The notes beneath the pieces were generated by a model. That model was not told the origin of the DNA. It was given only the letters and a program-made list of their open reading frames with translations, and did no database searches. 14,808 bases of DNA from CBDUQI01 sp965369325 (GTDB taxonomy: Bacteria; Pseudomonadota; Gammaproteobacteria; Steroidobacterales; JBCBZW01), in assembly GCA_965369325.1 (NCBI GenBank), contig CBDUQI010000150.1:1-14808 (forward strand), given 5' to 3'. Positions within the stretch are counted from its first letter, which is position 1. Every line of letters starts with the position of its first letter. Below are positions 6,402-13,267 of this stretch, piece after piece. The position numbers and the translations under genes are program-made.

Positions 6402-8825
6402 ATGCGCGCGGGGTGGCTGACCGGTGCAGCACTCGCCGCCGCGAGTGTGCTCGGCCCGCTCGCCTCCCACGCCGCCGCACCATCAGCCCTGTTCGTTGAG
6501 AATCAGGGCCAGTACCCGGCACACGTGCGCTATGCCGTCTCGGCCAACCCGACCGCCTCACCTGAAGGGCTGCAACTGCTATGGGCGCAGGCCGATACGC
6601 TGTGGCTGACGCTGCCAGCGAGCGCGGAGGAGCGAATGGCGTTTCGTGTTCATCTTCAGCACACGGCTGGCCAACTCGACATTCACCCCGGCGGTGATGA
6701 CGGTCCGACCATGTCCTGGTACCGAGGAGCCGATCCTGAGCGCTGGATCACCGGCGTACGCACACACAACGCTATTGTGTTCACGACCCCTGCACATACC
6801 GCGAGGCTGACACTTCAGATGAGTGCGGACGGCTTATATTTGCACACCACAGGGTTGCCCGGCTTTACACTGCGCGTTGATGATATCGCCGTCACTCTCA
6901 CCGAAACCGGGGCCGGGGGCGGCGACGCGCACCCGTTGCTACTGACATCGCCGGATCAGCAAGCAGCGCGGTTGCCAATGCATATTGAAGGGCACGCGAT
7001 ACGCGTACTTGGCGCGGATGCGACCGGGCAGGCGGTAGACGTTCTGCTGGATGCGATGCCTGTTCACGACGTAGCACTTACCCGCACCCGTGCACCCGCC
7101 GCAGCACTGCCAAAAGGCCCCGCGGCAGACCCGCTGAATATTGCTTACAGCAGCTTTATCGGCTCAACGCTGGCCGATGAAGCCGAAGCCACCGCCTTCG
7201 CCAACGGTGACGTGTTTCTTGCCGGCCACACCCAGTCACTCACCTTCCCTGCCATGCCGGGGCGCGCGGCCAGTGCCAACCCGCACGTGGTGAATGCCTT
7301 TGTCGCGCGCATCGTACCCAGCGCCCCCGCCAACGGTTACATTACCGTTTTTCAGGGATCCGATCTGGCCGACGGTGAGGAGTACGGTTTCGCGATGACA
7401 GCAGACGATGCGGGGAACGTGTTTGTCGCCGGCAACACCAACTCTGACGACTTTCCGGTCACAGCGGGCGCGTACGCCACCGCTTACTCGGGCAACATTG
7501 ACGCTTACGTGGCACGACTGAATTCCAACGGCAGCCTGAACTACGCCACCTTCCTGGGCGGTGACGACTTTGATAGCGTTTACGGCCTGGCCGTCGATGA
7601 TGCCGGGCAAGTCCATGTGGCAGGCGGCTCGTGGTCGAGTGATTTTCCGACCACCAGCAATGCACTGAACACAACTAACCAGGGCGAGCGCGACGCTTTC
7701 ATCAGCATCTTGAACGCCAGCGGCAATACCCTGCTCTACAGTACTTACGTGGGCGGCAGCAGCCAGGAGCAGGCCGAAGCCGTCGCCGTCGACGCTTTGG
7801 GCCGCGTGCACATCGCCGGTTGGACCCGATCGGCCGATCTGGGCGTACCCGTGGTCGCACCGGCCGACGGGGCGCGCGCGCTGGCCAGCCCATTTGACGG
7901 TTTTGCGGCGCGCATCGACCCCACCGGCACAGATCGGGACTACGTAGTAACGCTGGGTGGCACGGACGAGGACCGCGCCGATACCCTGGTGCTGGACAAT
8001 CAGGCACGCGCCATTCTCTCGGGTCGCACCGCATCTGACGATTTCCCAATTACTGCCGGCGCGTTTGATCCCACCTACGGCGGTGGCATATGCACGTTCG
8101 CGCCCTGCCCGGATGCGTTTATCGCCAAACTCACCAACGACGCCAGTGATCTGGTATTTGCCAGCTACCACGGGGGTAGCTCCTGGGACGAAGGCCGCGC
8201 GCTGGCGTTGGACCCAGACGGTAACATCCTGCTGGCCGGCATGACCGAGTCGCTGGATATGCCTCTACTGGACGCGCTGGACAACACACAGGACGGCTTC
8301 AATGATGCCTTCCTGATGCAGATCAACCCGCAGGGGACAACACTACAGTTCTCCAGCTACCTGGGCGGGGAGAATGAGGATGAAGCCAACGCCCTGCAGG
8401 TGGACGCGCTCGGGCGTATTCACGTGGCCGGGCGTACCCGCTCGGACGACTTCCCTACCACACCGGATGCTTTCGCCAACACGTTGGCGGGCGACTACGA
8501 CGCCTACACCCTAGTGCTGTCTGGCGATGCGGCCGACGGCGATGCTGACGGCGTAGCGGATGCCAGCGACAACTGCACCGAGGTTAATAACCCCGATCAG
8601 CAGGACAGCAACAACGACGGCTTCGGCAACGCCTGTGACGCTGACCTCAACGGCGACTGCACAATTAACTTTCTCGATCTATCCGCCATGAAGGCCGTGT
8701 TCTTCAGCAACGACCCGGATGCCAATCTGAACGGCGATGATACGGTGAACTTTCTGGACCTCAGCCTGATGAAGGCCCGCTTCTTCCAGGCGCCCGGGCC
8801 CAGCGCACTCAGCGACTGCGGTTAG
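6402..8825 (+). CDS. SBBP-repeat beta-propeller protein with TSP3 and dockerin-like C-terminus
   Basis: 807 residues from ATG 6402. This start puts the protein directly on a signal peptide (MRAGWLTG, Ala-rich core, SHA-AAP). ATG 6360 and ATG 6324 (6 bases after the upstream stop) are alternatives; none has a clear ribosome-binding site. After the signal, FVENQGQYPAHVRYAV opens the N-terminal beta domain usually found before SBBP repeats (to about base 7100). Seven SBBP-type repeats follow (about 7170-8520), each with a DxxGxxxxAG.T.S.DFP core, consistent with a seven-bladed propeller. Near 8531-8640 is a Ca-binding TSP3-like stretch (DGDADGVADASDNC to NACDAD), and 8640-8787 encodes two dockerin/EF-hand-like repeats (DLNGDCTINFLDLSAMKAVFF and its partner). 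Likely an extracellular calcium-binding protein; no enzyme motif is seen. It is probably co-transcribed with the two preceding genes. Confidence 0.9.
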   Translation: MRAGWLTGAALAAASVLGPLASHAAAPSALFVENQGQYPAHVRYAVSANPTASPEGLQLLWAQADTLWLTLPASAEERMAFRVHLQHTAGQLDIHPGGDDGPTMSWYRGADPERWITGVRTHNAIVFTTPAHTARLTLQMSADGLYLHTTGLPGFTLRVDDIAVTLTETGAGGGDAHPLLLTSPDQQAARLPMHIEGHAIRVLGADATGQAVDVLLDAMPVHDVALTRTRAPAAALPKGPAADPLNIAYSSFIGSTLADEAEATAFANGDVFLAGHTQSLTFPAMPGRAASANPHVVNAFVARIVPSAPANGYITVFQGSDLADGEEYGFAMTADDAGNVFVAGNTNSDDFPVTAGAYATAYSGNIDAYVARLNSNGSLNYATFLGGDDFDSVYGLAVDDAGQVHVAGGSWSSDFPTTSNALNTTNQGERDAFISILNASGNTLLYSTYVGGSSQEQAEAVAVDALGRVHIAGWTRSADLGVPVVAPADGARALASPFDGFAARIDPTGTDRDYVVTLGGTDEDRADTLVLDNQARAILSGRTASDDFPITAGAFDPTYGGGICTFAPCPDAFIAKLTNDASDLVFASYHGGSSWDEGRALALDPDGNILLAGMTESLDMPLLDALDNTQDGFNDAFLMQINPQGTTLQFSSYLGGENEDEANALQVDALGRIHVAGRTRSDDFPTTPDAFANTLAGDYDAYTLVLSGDAADGDADGVADASDNCTEVNNPDQQDSNNDGFGNACDADLNGDCTINFLDLSAMKAVFFSNDPDANLNGDDTVNFLDLSLMKARFFQAPGPSALSDCG
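7170..8520 (+). repeat. seven SBBP-type coding repeats
   Basis: Repeat cores in order: GDVFLAGHTQSLTFP, GNVFVAGNTNSDDFP, GQVHVAGGSWSSDFP, GRVHIAGWTRSADLG, ARAILSGRTASDDFP, GNILLAGMTESLDMP and GRIHVAGRTRSDDFP, spaced about 55-85 residues apart. Repeats 4 and 6 have lost the SDDFP end. The repeats are well diverged at DNA level, so they are protein-level repeats rather than recent tandem DNA duplications. Confidence 0.75.
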
Positions 8826-8888
8826 TCTCGGGCGATCTTACGTGGCGCGGATCAGCGCAGGCAGACGATTGGGCCCTGACCGGGCGCG

Positions 8889-9398
8889 CTAACTTTCTGC
8901 ATCATCGGTGACACCGAAGATCAGGTGCGTGATGGCCGCCAGTAAATGCAAAGCCACCAGCGCCAGCAACGTGTTGGCAAGCCAGGCGTGCCAGCGAGCA
9001 AGCGCGGGCGGCTCTGCCAGCCATTGCATCCCATCGAATGTCACCCAACCGAAGACGCCTCCGCCCTCGCCCAACACCGTTAGCCCCAGGCCGATGAAGC
9101 ACTGGGCCAACAGCAAGACGTACAACGTGTAATGCACCGTACGCGCCGCACGCAGTTGCAGCGCAGGCAGCTGGTAACGCGACAGCGGATCAGCCGTACG
9201 AGTGCGCCACCACACTCGCAGTAGCATCAACAGCAACAACGCCAGGCCGTAGCCGTTGTGTTGCGCCAGTCGCGCAGTTGCGGTCGCTGGCGAGGCCTGC
9301 GAGAACTGCCCTGAGTACACGAAGACACACACCACCAGCGCCACCGCCGCCCAGTGCAGGACGAGGCTACGTTTTCCGTACGGGTGGCGCGGCTTCAC
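8889..9398 (-). CDS. cytochrome b561 family membrane protein
   Basis: 169 residues with four hydrophobic helices. His15 (LHW), His47 (QHNGYG), His137 (RWHAWL) and His151 (ALHLL) occupy the positions of the four heme ligands of E. coli CybB-type b561, whose ligands fall at almost the same numbers; His89 is also in a helix. Members bind two b hemes and move electrons across or within the inner membrane between quinols and partner proteins (CybB acts as a superoxide:ubiquinone oxidoreductase). The start is GTG at 9396-9398, overlapping the TGA of the upstream gene as GTGA with no separate ribosome-binding site, so translation is coupled to that gene. Its end faces the end of the SBBP gene with a 63-base convergent gap in which no strong terminator is seen. 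Confidence 0.93.
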   Translation of the reverse strand: MKPRHPYGKRSLVLHWAAVALVVCVFVYSGQFSQASPATATARLAQHNGYGLALLLLMLLRVWWRTRTADPLSRYQLPALQLRAARTVHYTLYVLLLAQCFIGLGLTVLGEGGGVFGWVTFDGMQWLAEPPALARWHAWLANTLLALVALHLLAAITHLIFGVTDDAES

Positions 9399-9808
9399 CG
9401 CAGGGACGATCGAATTACCAGAATGGACGCCATGCCGAAACCGAAGGTGGTGAGGCTAACGCTGCCGTACACGGCAAACAACCCACCGGCCGGACGCACA
9501 TGCATTGAGCTCAACAGGAACAGACTGGAGTTGGTCACGGAGCCGATCACCATCGCCCACTGCACATAGCGTGGAAGTGGAATACGCGCAGCGTAAAAAC
9601 CCAGAATCATGGCACCCATGATAAGAAAGTCCAGGTGCGAGGACAGCAGTTTGTCGGTGTCTTTAAATACGTCCACCAGTGCGGGCACCGGCGTTACGCG
9701 GGTAAGCATCAGGATCCAGGCCAGTACCAACGCGACCAAAAAGTCGAACGCGGCGCCGCGCAGTAACAGCACATTGCCAGCATGTCTATCGTCATTTTTG
9801 TTATTCAT
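9395..9808 (-). CDS. small four-helix membrane protein, possibly styrene-oxide-isomerase-like
   Basis: 137 residues, a short hydrophilic N-terminus and four predicted membrane segments (about 18-36, 60-75, 82-100 and 108-132). GGGGAGG ends 4 bases before the ATG, a very strong ribosome-binding site. It overlaps the downstream b561 start by GTGA, so the two proteins are made together. By eye it resembles the four-helix core of styrene oxide isomerase: a His at residue 58 (LSSHLDFLIMGAMI) matches the position I recall for that enzyme's heme-ligand His in AHSGPALNGMM, and VTNSSLFLLS matches WANVGFYLFS. The reported catalytic Asn and Tyr would be Met64 and Phe here, so isomerase activity is not expected. 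This is a remote resemblance, not a proven homology; the safe call is a conserved small membrane protein partnering b561. Confidence 0.8.
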   Translation of the reverse strand: MNNKNDDRHAGNVLLLRGAAFDFLVALVLAWILMLTRVTPVPALVDVFKDTDKLLSSHLDFLIMGAMILGFYAARIPLPRYVQWAMVIGSVTNSSLFLLSSMHVRPAGGLFAVYGSVSLTTFGFGMASILVIRSSLR

Positions 9809-9812
9809 TTAG

Positions 9813-9819
9813 CCTCCCC
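9813..9819 (-). promoter_or_regulatory. strong ribosome-binding site of the four-helix protein / b561 unit
   Basis: GGGGAGG on the minus strand, four bases before ATG 9808. It is the strongest Shine-Dalgarno in the window and fixes that start; the coupled b561 has none of its own. Confidence 0.7.
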
Positions 9820-9852
9820 ACAGGCACATGTGTGTGTGCAAGCGACATCCTT

Positions 9853-9908
9853 GCATCTTGCAGGATGCCGGCTCGCGTTGACTCGCCGAGCACGATAACA
9901 CGTGCTCG
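9853..9908. promoter_or_regulatory. two inverted repeats upstream of the b561 unit
   Basis: GCATC (9853-9857) pairs with GATGC (9864-9868). Further on, CGAGCACG (9887-9894) is a perfect inverted repeat of CGTGCTCG (9901-9908) around ATAACA. They lie 45-100 bases upstream of ATG 9808 on the minus strand, a plausible operator position for the b561 unit. They may equally be RNA hairpins in its leader. No convincing -35/-10 pair was found around them. Confidence 0.4.
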
Positions 9909-9933
9909 CGGGGGGCACTAACCGATGCGGCCG

Positions 9934-9970
9934 TGCATTGTGCCCGCGCCGAATCGGCGGGCACAATGCA
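9934..9970 (-). terminator. long perfect hairpin after the polysaccharide-lyase-like lipoprotein gene
   Basis: A 14-base perfect inverted repeat, TGCATTGTGCCCGC (9934-9947) with GCGGGCACAATGCA (9957-9970), nine-base loop. It begins 8 bases beyond the stop of the minus-strand lipoprotein gene, the classic terminator position. The stem is not followed by a T-run on the minus strand, so intrinsic termination may be weak or assisted; an inner GCCG-AAT-CGGC pairing is an alternative fold. Confidence 0.6.
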
Positions 9971-9977
9971 TATGCAC

Positions 9978-11720
9978 CTACTCCATGCTCGCAGGGCCGA
10001 TGTAAGACTTGGCGATCACCAGGTTGTCTATAAAAATAGAGATGTCGGCCGGCGCCTGAAACTCACCGGGGCCGAAACCACCGTGATACAGGTTCAGCCA
10101 TACATGGCGAATCTTAAAATCTGGGTTATTGGTCAGATTGATCTCGACGTTTTCGTACGCCAATTGGCCATCAATCCACGCACGCATGATGCCATCGTCA
10201 TTACCGGGCGTGTTCATCTTGATGTACTGCTCGACGCTGTACCAGCGGTTCTTCTCAAGAAAGCCCTGGTAGTTATTAGACCAGACAAAATGTTCACCAC
10301 TCGGCAGCGCCTGATCGGTGTGGTAAGTGTAAAAACCGATTGGCATCCGCGGGCCCAGGTCTTCCAGTTCTGGCGGCTCAAACAGACCACGTGCCGACCA
10401 GGTATTTTCACCGTAAGAGGGTGACTGACCGTTGGCGCTGGGCACCCCCTCGCCATCAAATCCTTTGTGAGCGATGCCAGGGAGTTTCCCGTTGTAAGTC
10501 GAGTCCCAGGTATCGCCAAAGCGCAGATAGTAACGGAAGTACACTTCCTCCGGCTGGTAGCCGATACGATTTTCAAAGTTGTAAAAGGCACTGATGCCAT
10601 CGTGTGTGCCTTGTGCGATAGTCGCTTTGAGCGCCTGCCCATCCAGGGGCACAAACTGGTTGGGTGTATCGCTGCTGACCAGCGCGTTGCGCCCCTCGAT
10701 CATGACAAAGCGTTGGTGGCCATTCTTCTCAAAGTGATCCACCCAGTCATCGGTTTCGAATTTCTCAGAATGAACCACATCCGGGTGCGCCGCAATGTTC
10801 ACATCATTGGCGTAGCCGGCGGCCAGACCAACCAGTGGCGCGCCGAGATCGGGCTGAGATGTGTTGCCCCCTTGCGAGCAACGATACACTTCAAAGCCGC
10901 CGTCGGTGCCGCTCTTACTGGTGATGTACAGCTGCAGTCGCGCGCTGTGAAACTGGGCTGGATCGATCTCGCTGATGGCAAATCGCAAGAATCCGTTGCG
11001 CGATCCGCTAATATCCACAAAGTCTTTATCCCCGCGCGCTCCGGTCTCATTCGTATCCACAAAGGTGTCAGACAGCACCTCGAAACTCAGATCACTACCG
11101 TCCAGCAACTGCATCACCAGACGCGGCGGATTGGCAGACTCCTTGGAGGCAATTTTAGTGCCCCGTCCGCCGAACTGTTTCAGCAAAAAACCCTTGTTAA
11201 TATGCTCACCGTTCACCCACAGCCACACCAAGTCGCTGACATCCACCTCCTGCCAGTACCCGCTGGTAGTGATCTCCTGCATCGCAAAAGGCGCATCACC
11301 ATTGGGCTGTTCGAAGGCGTCACGCCAATCGCCACCGCGATTGGCGAACGGCAGCGAGAGCTTGGAGTCGAAGAAGTCGTTGTTGGCGCGGTCTTCTTTC
11401 CAGTGCACCAGCGAGAGCGTGCCGGGTGGAAGGCCTTCCAGATCCTCCATTGGGCCGCCGCCAGCGCTGCCGTCACTGGGCGGATCGTCCTCTTCAGCCG
11501 GCGGGTCGTCCGCTGGCGGAGAGTCATCGGCTGGAGGCGGTGGTGTCGTGTCGGTATTGTCGGGCGGAGGATCGGCAGGCGGCGGGGTATCGCTGCCAAT
11601 CGGTTGAATGCTCGAGGGCGCATCGCCCCCATCCTCAGAGCCGCCACCGCAGCCCGCCACCAGGGCCGCCAGCGTGCAAACCACAACTCGAATCAGTCCG
11701 GAACGAACGTCCTTGTTCAT
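9978..11720 (-). CDS. lipoprotein with DNRLRE-like modules and a polysaccharide-lyase-like jelly-roll domain
   Basis: 580 residues from ATG 11720, preceded by GGAAG at 5 bases. An upstream in-frame ATG at 11801 would hide the signal and is rejected. MNKDVRSGLIRV plus a hydrophobic core ends in lipobox LVAGC (Cys24), then Gly/Ser and a Pro/Asp/Glu linker (about 44-83). Two DNRLRE-like (CBM96-type) beta segments follow: about 100-205 (VSDLVWLWVNGEHINKGFLL, then KIASKESANPPRLVMQ) and about 208-285 (LSDTFVDTNETGARGDKDFV, FLRFAISEIDPAQFHSARLQLYI). Residues about 320-575 contain YFRYYLRFGDTWDS, GKLPGIAHKG, RWYSVEQYIKMNTPGNDDG, AWIDGQLAYENVEI and ISIFIDNLVIAKSYIGP, the layout of a concanavalin-like jelly roll as in PL14-type polysaccharide lyases. 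Catalytic residues were not assigned. A surface-anchored, glycan-binding or glycan-cleaving role is inferred. Confidence 0.85.
   Translation of the reverse strand: MNKDVRSGLIRVVVCTLAALVAGCGGGSEDGGDAPSSIQPIGSDTPPPADPPPDNTDTTPPPPADDSPPADDPPAEEDDPPSDGSAGGGPMEDLEGLPPGTLSLVHWKEDRANNDFFDSKLSLPFANRGGDWRDAFEQPNGDAPFAMQEITTSGYWQEVDVSDLVWLWVNGEHINKGFLLKQFGGRGTKIASKESANPPRLVMQLLDGSDLSFEVLSDTFVDTNETGARGDKDFVDISGSRNGFLRFAISEIDPAQFHSARLQLYITSKSGTDGGFEVYRCSQGGNTSQPDLGAPLVGLAAGYANDVNIAAHPDVVHSEKFETDDWVDHFEKNGHQRFVMIEGRNALVSSDTPNQFVPLDGQALKATIAQGTHDGISAFYNFENRIGYQPEEVYFRYYLRFGDTWDSTYNGKLPGIAHKGFDGEGVPSANGQSPSYGENTWSARGLFEPPELEDLGPRMPIGFYTYHTDQALPSGEHFVWSNNYQGFLEKNRWYSVEQYIKMNTPGNDDGIMRAWIDGQLAYENVEINLTNNPDFKIRHVWLNLYHGGFGPGEFQAPADISIFIDNLVIAKSYIGPASME
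11472..11591 (-). repeat. Pro/Asp-rich low-complexity linker
   Basis: Encodes repeated PPADD/PPPADP-type units between the lipidated N-terminus and the folded modules of the lipoprotein. It is likely an extended spacer that holds the domains away from the membrane; such stretches often vary in length between strains. Confidence 0.7.
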
Positions 11721-12033
11721 ACCACTTCCGTTGGTTATCCAGGCCGACTGCATGCCGGCCCAACCCGGGCAATCGGCGGGCCGAAGCGCTGCCGAGTACA
11801 CGGGAACGCGCAGACCTTAACGTCACCGCGGGCTAACGGCGTGTGACCTGCGTCTCAAGCCCGCGGCATATCGTATTCGGTCAAAACGGTAACCCACTCG
11901 GGCGAGCGGTCATCGGCGATTTGTACGCGTGACCGAAGATGGTGCGGTCGCAGGAGTGCGTGCACCTAGCAGGCGAAGTCAAGGCAACATAATGCTCATC
12001 TGCACTGCGTTGAGCGGGCGCCGCCCGGCAGGC
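11721..12033. other. 313-base gap between the lipoprotein gene and the unknown secreted protein gene
   Basis: No convincing gene is seen. It should hold the promoter of the minus-strand lipoprotein gene, but no good -35/-10 pair could be read. It contains a perfect 9-base inverted repeat, CCGCGGGCT (11826-11834) with AGCCCGCGG (11858-11866), 23 bases apart, which could be a leader hairpin or an operator. Near the 12034 end, CGGGC/GCCCG around 12015-12027 forms a short stem that is a weak terminator candidate for the gene at 12034-13170. Confidence 0.5.
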
Positions 12034-13170
12034 TTACGGCTCTACGTATCGGTACGCATACTGGGTATGCAATTGCCCGGCATGCCAGTAGATCAGCAAT
12101 TTGGCCTTCTCAACCCGCTCCAGCACCAGCACGTCGCCGTCGGCCGCCGGCCATGGCGGCTCCCCAACGTAGCCGAGCCGGCCATGGCCCGCATCCAGCA
12201 GTTGCCAGGCTTCCAGCCGGTCAACCATAAACCGGATCTCCTGATCCCGCTCTTGTTCAGCGCCCAGGCCAAGTAAGTGGAGCCAGGTACCGGCCCGACA
12301 AAGCGCCAATGCATGTTTGCCATCACGCTTGCGCTGCACCTGAAAGACCTCATCAAAGGCACCATCCCCATCCAGGTCGCCAGCCAACAAGCGCGGCAGT
12401 ATCGAGGATTTCATCTCAAACCGACTGAGGTCCAGCCCACAACTGCCCAGCGTTTCCACCTCTTCGCTGGCGTAGTTCGGACTCGCATCATCGAGCGCGC
12501 GCTGGCGCCGTTCGGTTGCGATTTCCTGTCGCTGAAGTGCTAGCGCATCGATAGGAGTGATGGGCCAGGAGAGGCACGCCTGGAACTTCAGATAGTTCAT
12601 GCGTGCGCGTTGCCCGGGGTTCAACTGGGTTAAACCCTGCTCGTGCACCTGCAACCATCCACGACCGTCCGCCGGATCCGGCGGGGTCAGGCGAGGCTCA
12701 CCTGGATCAATGGAAGGCTTGAAACCGCCGGTGCCAACCAACGCGGGCGAAAACATGAACAGGCGTAGTGCCCCCGGTGCGTTCACCTCACCCTGGTTGG
12801 GCCCAGTGTTGTTCGCATTGCGAAAATGCCAGCCCAGCAATTCTCGCGGATTGGCGGGCCCATGGTGCGGCGGGGTGATCGAGGTAAGATCCACGGCATC
12901 GCCCAGGGCGCCATGTTCGTATAGTCCGATTTGCCATCCGTCGGGCCGGCGCCGTAGCGCAAACACCCAACCGTTCTCCAAAGGTTGCACATACTCATGC
13001 TCGCCGTAGATCTCGGCAAACCCATGCGGCCCGCCTAGGCGCTCTGTGGTGCCACCTGATGACACCGGAATAGCAACGGTATGACGCCCTGCAGTCGGCT
13101 CACAGGTCTGCGCAGCGCCGCCGCTCGCGAAACTCAACGCCATCACAGCTGCGAGAAAGCGCATTGTCAT
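12034..13170 (-). CDS. secreted protein of unknown function with a DxDxDG motif
   Basis: 378 residues from ATG 13170, chosen for the upstream GGAG at 8 bases and a signal peptide that starts at once (MTMRFLAAVMALSFA, cleavage near GGAA-QTC). I do not recognise the family. The mature protein is soluble, with four Cys, a segment LLGWHFRNANNTGPNQG near one third, and AGDLDGDGAFDEVFQV near two thirds. The latter resembles an FG-GAP/VCBS-type calcium-binding loop and is followed by alternating beta-like strands to the end (LLIYWHAGQLHTQYAYRYVEP). It lies 97 bases downstream of the secreted alpha/beta hydrolase gene on the same strand and may be transcribed with it. Function is not assigned. Confidence 0.82.
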   Translation of the reverse strand: MTMRFLAAVMALSFASGGAAQTCEPTAGRHTVAIPVSSGGTTERLGGPHGFAEIYGEHEYVQPLENGWVFALRRRPDGWQIGLYEHGALGDAVDLTSITPPHHGPANPRELLGWHFRNANNTGPNQGEVNAPGALRLFMFSPALVGTGGFKPSIDPGEPRLTPPDPADGRGWLQVHEQGLTQLNPGQRARMNYLKFQACLSWPITPIDALALQRQEIATERRQRALDDASPNYASEEVETLGSCGLDLSRFEMKSSILPRLLAGDLDGDGAFDEVFQVQRKRDGKHALALCRAGTWLHLLGLGAEQERDQEIRFMVDRLEAWQLLDAGHGRLGYVGEPPWPAADGDVLVLERVEKAKLLIYWHAGQLHTQYAYRYVEP

Positions 13171-13267
13171 TGGTGCCACTCCGGCTGTAGCTAACCCGAG
13201 CATTATAAGCGACTGCAAGGAATTCGCGGTACCCAACAAGTTGTTTGTCGTCGGGACGGTTAGCGAA

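Noticed and set aside
7236..8171. A 311-codon minus-strand open frame inside the SBBP gene
   Set aside because: It mirrors the repeat-rich coding strand, and its product has no recognisable motif; the SBBP repeats on the plus strand explain the region.
8826..8888. Bidirectional terminator between the convergent SBBP and b561 genes
   Set aside because: Only four-base stems (such as GCGC/GCGC and GCCC/GGGC) without T-runs can be found; not strong enough to annotate.
9828..9838. Short GT repeat (GTGTGTGTG)
   Set aside because: Too short to be more than chance in this base composition.
11721..11801. N-terminal extension of the lyase-like lipoprotein by 27 residues
   Set aside because: It would bury the lipoprotein signal, while ATG 11720 has a ribosome-binding site and starts directly on the signal peptide.
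10467..11846. A 459-codon open frame on the plus strand, antisense to the lyase-like lipoprotein gene
   Set aside because: The opposite strand encodes a protein with lipobox, linker and recognisable domains and a good ribosome-binding site. The antisense product has no signal, domain or biased composition of its own; long antisense frames are common in GC-rich DNA.
11929..12276. A 115-codon plus-strand frame that enters the intergenic gap before 12034
   Set aside because: Most of it is antisense to the unknown secreted protein gene and no ribosome-binding site or promoter precedes it.
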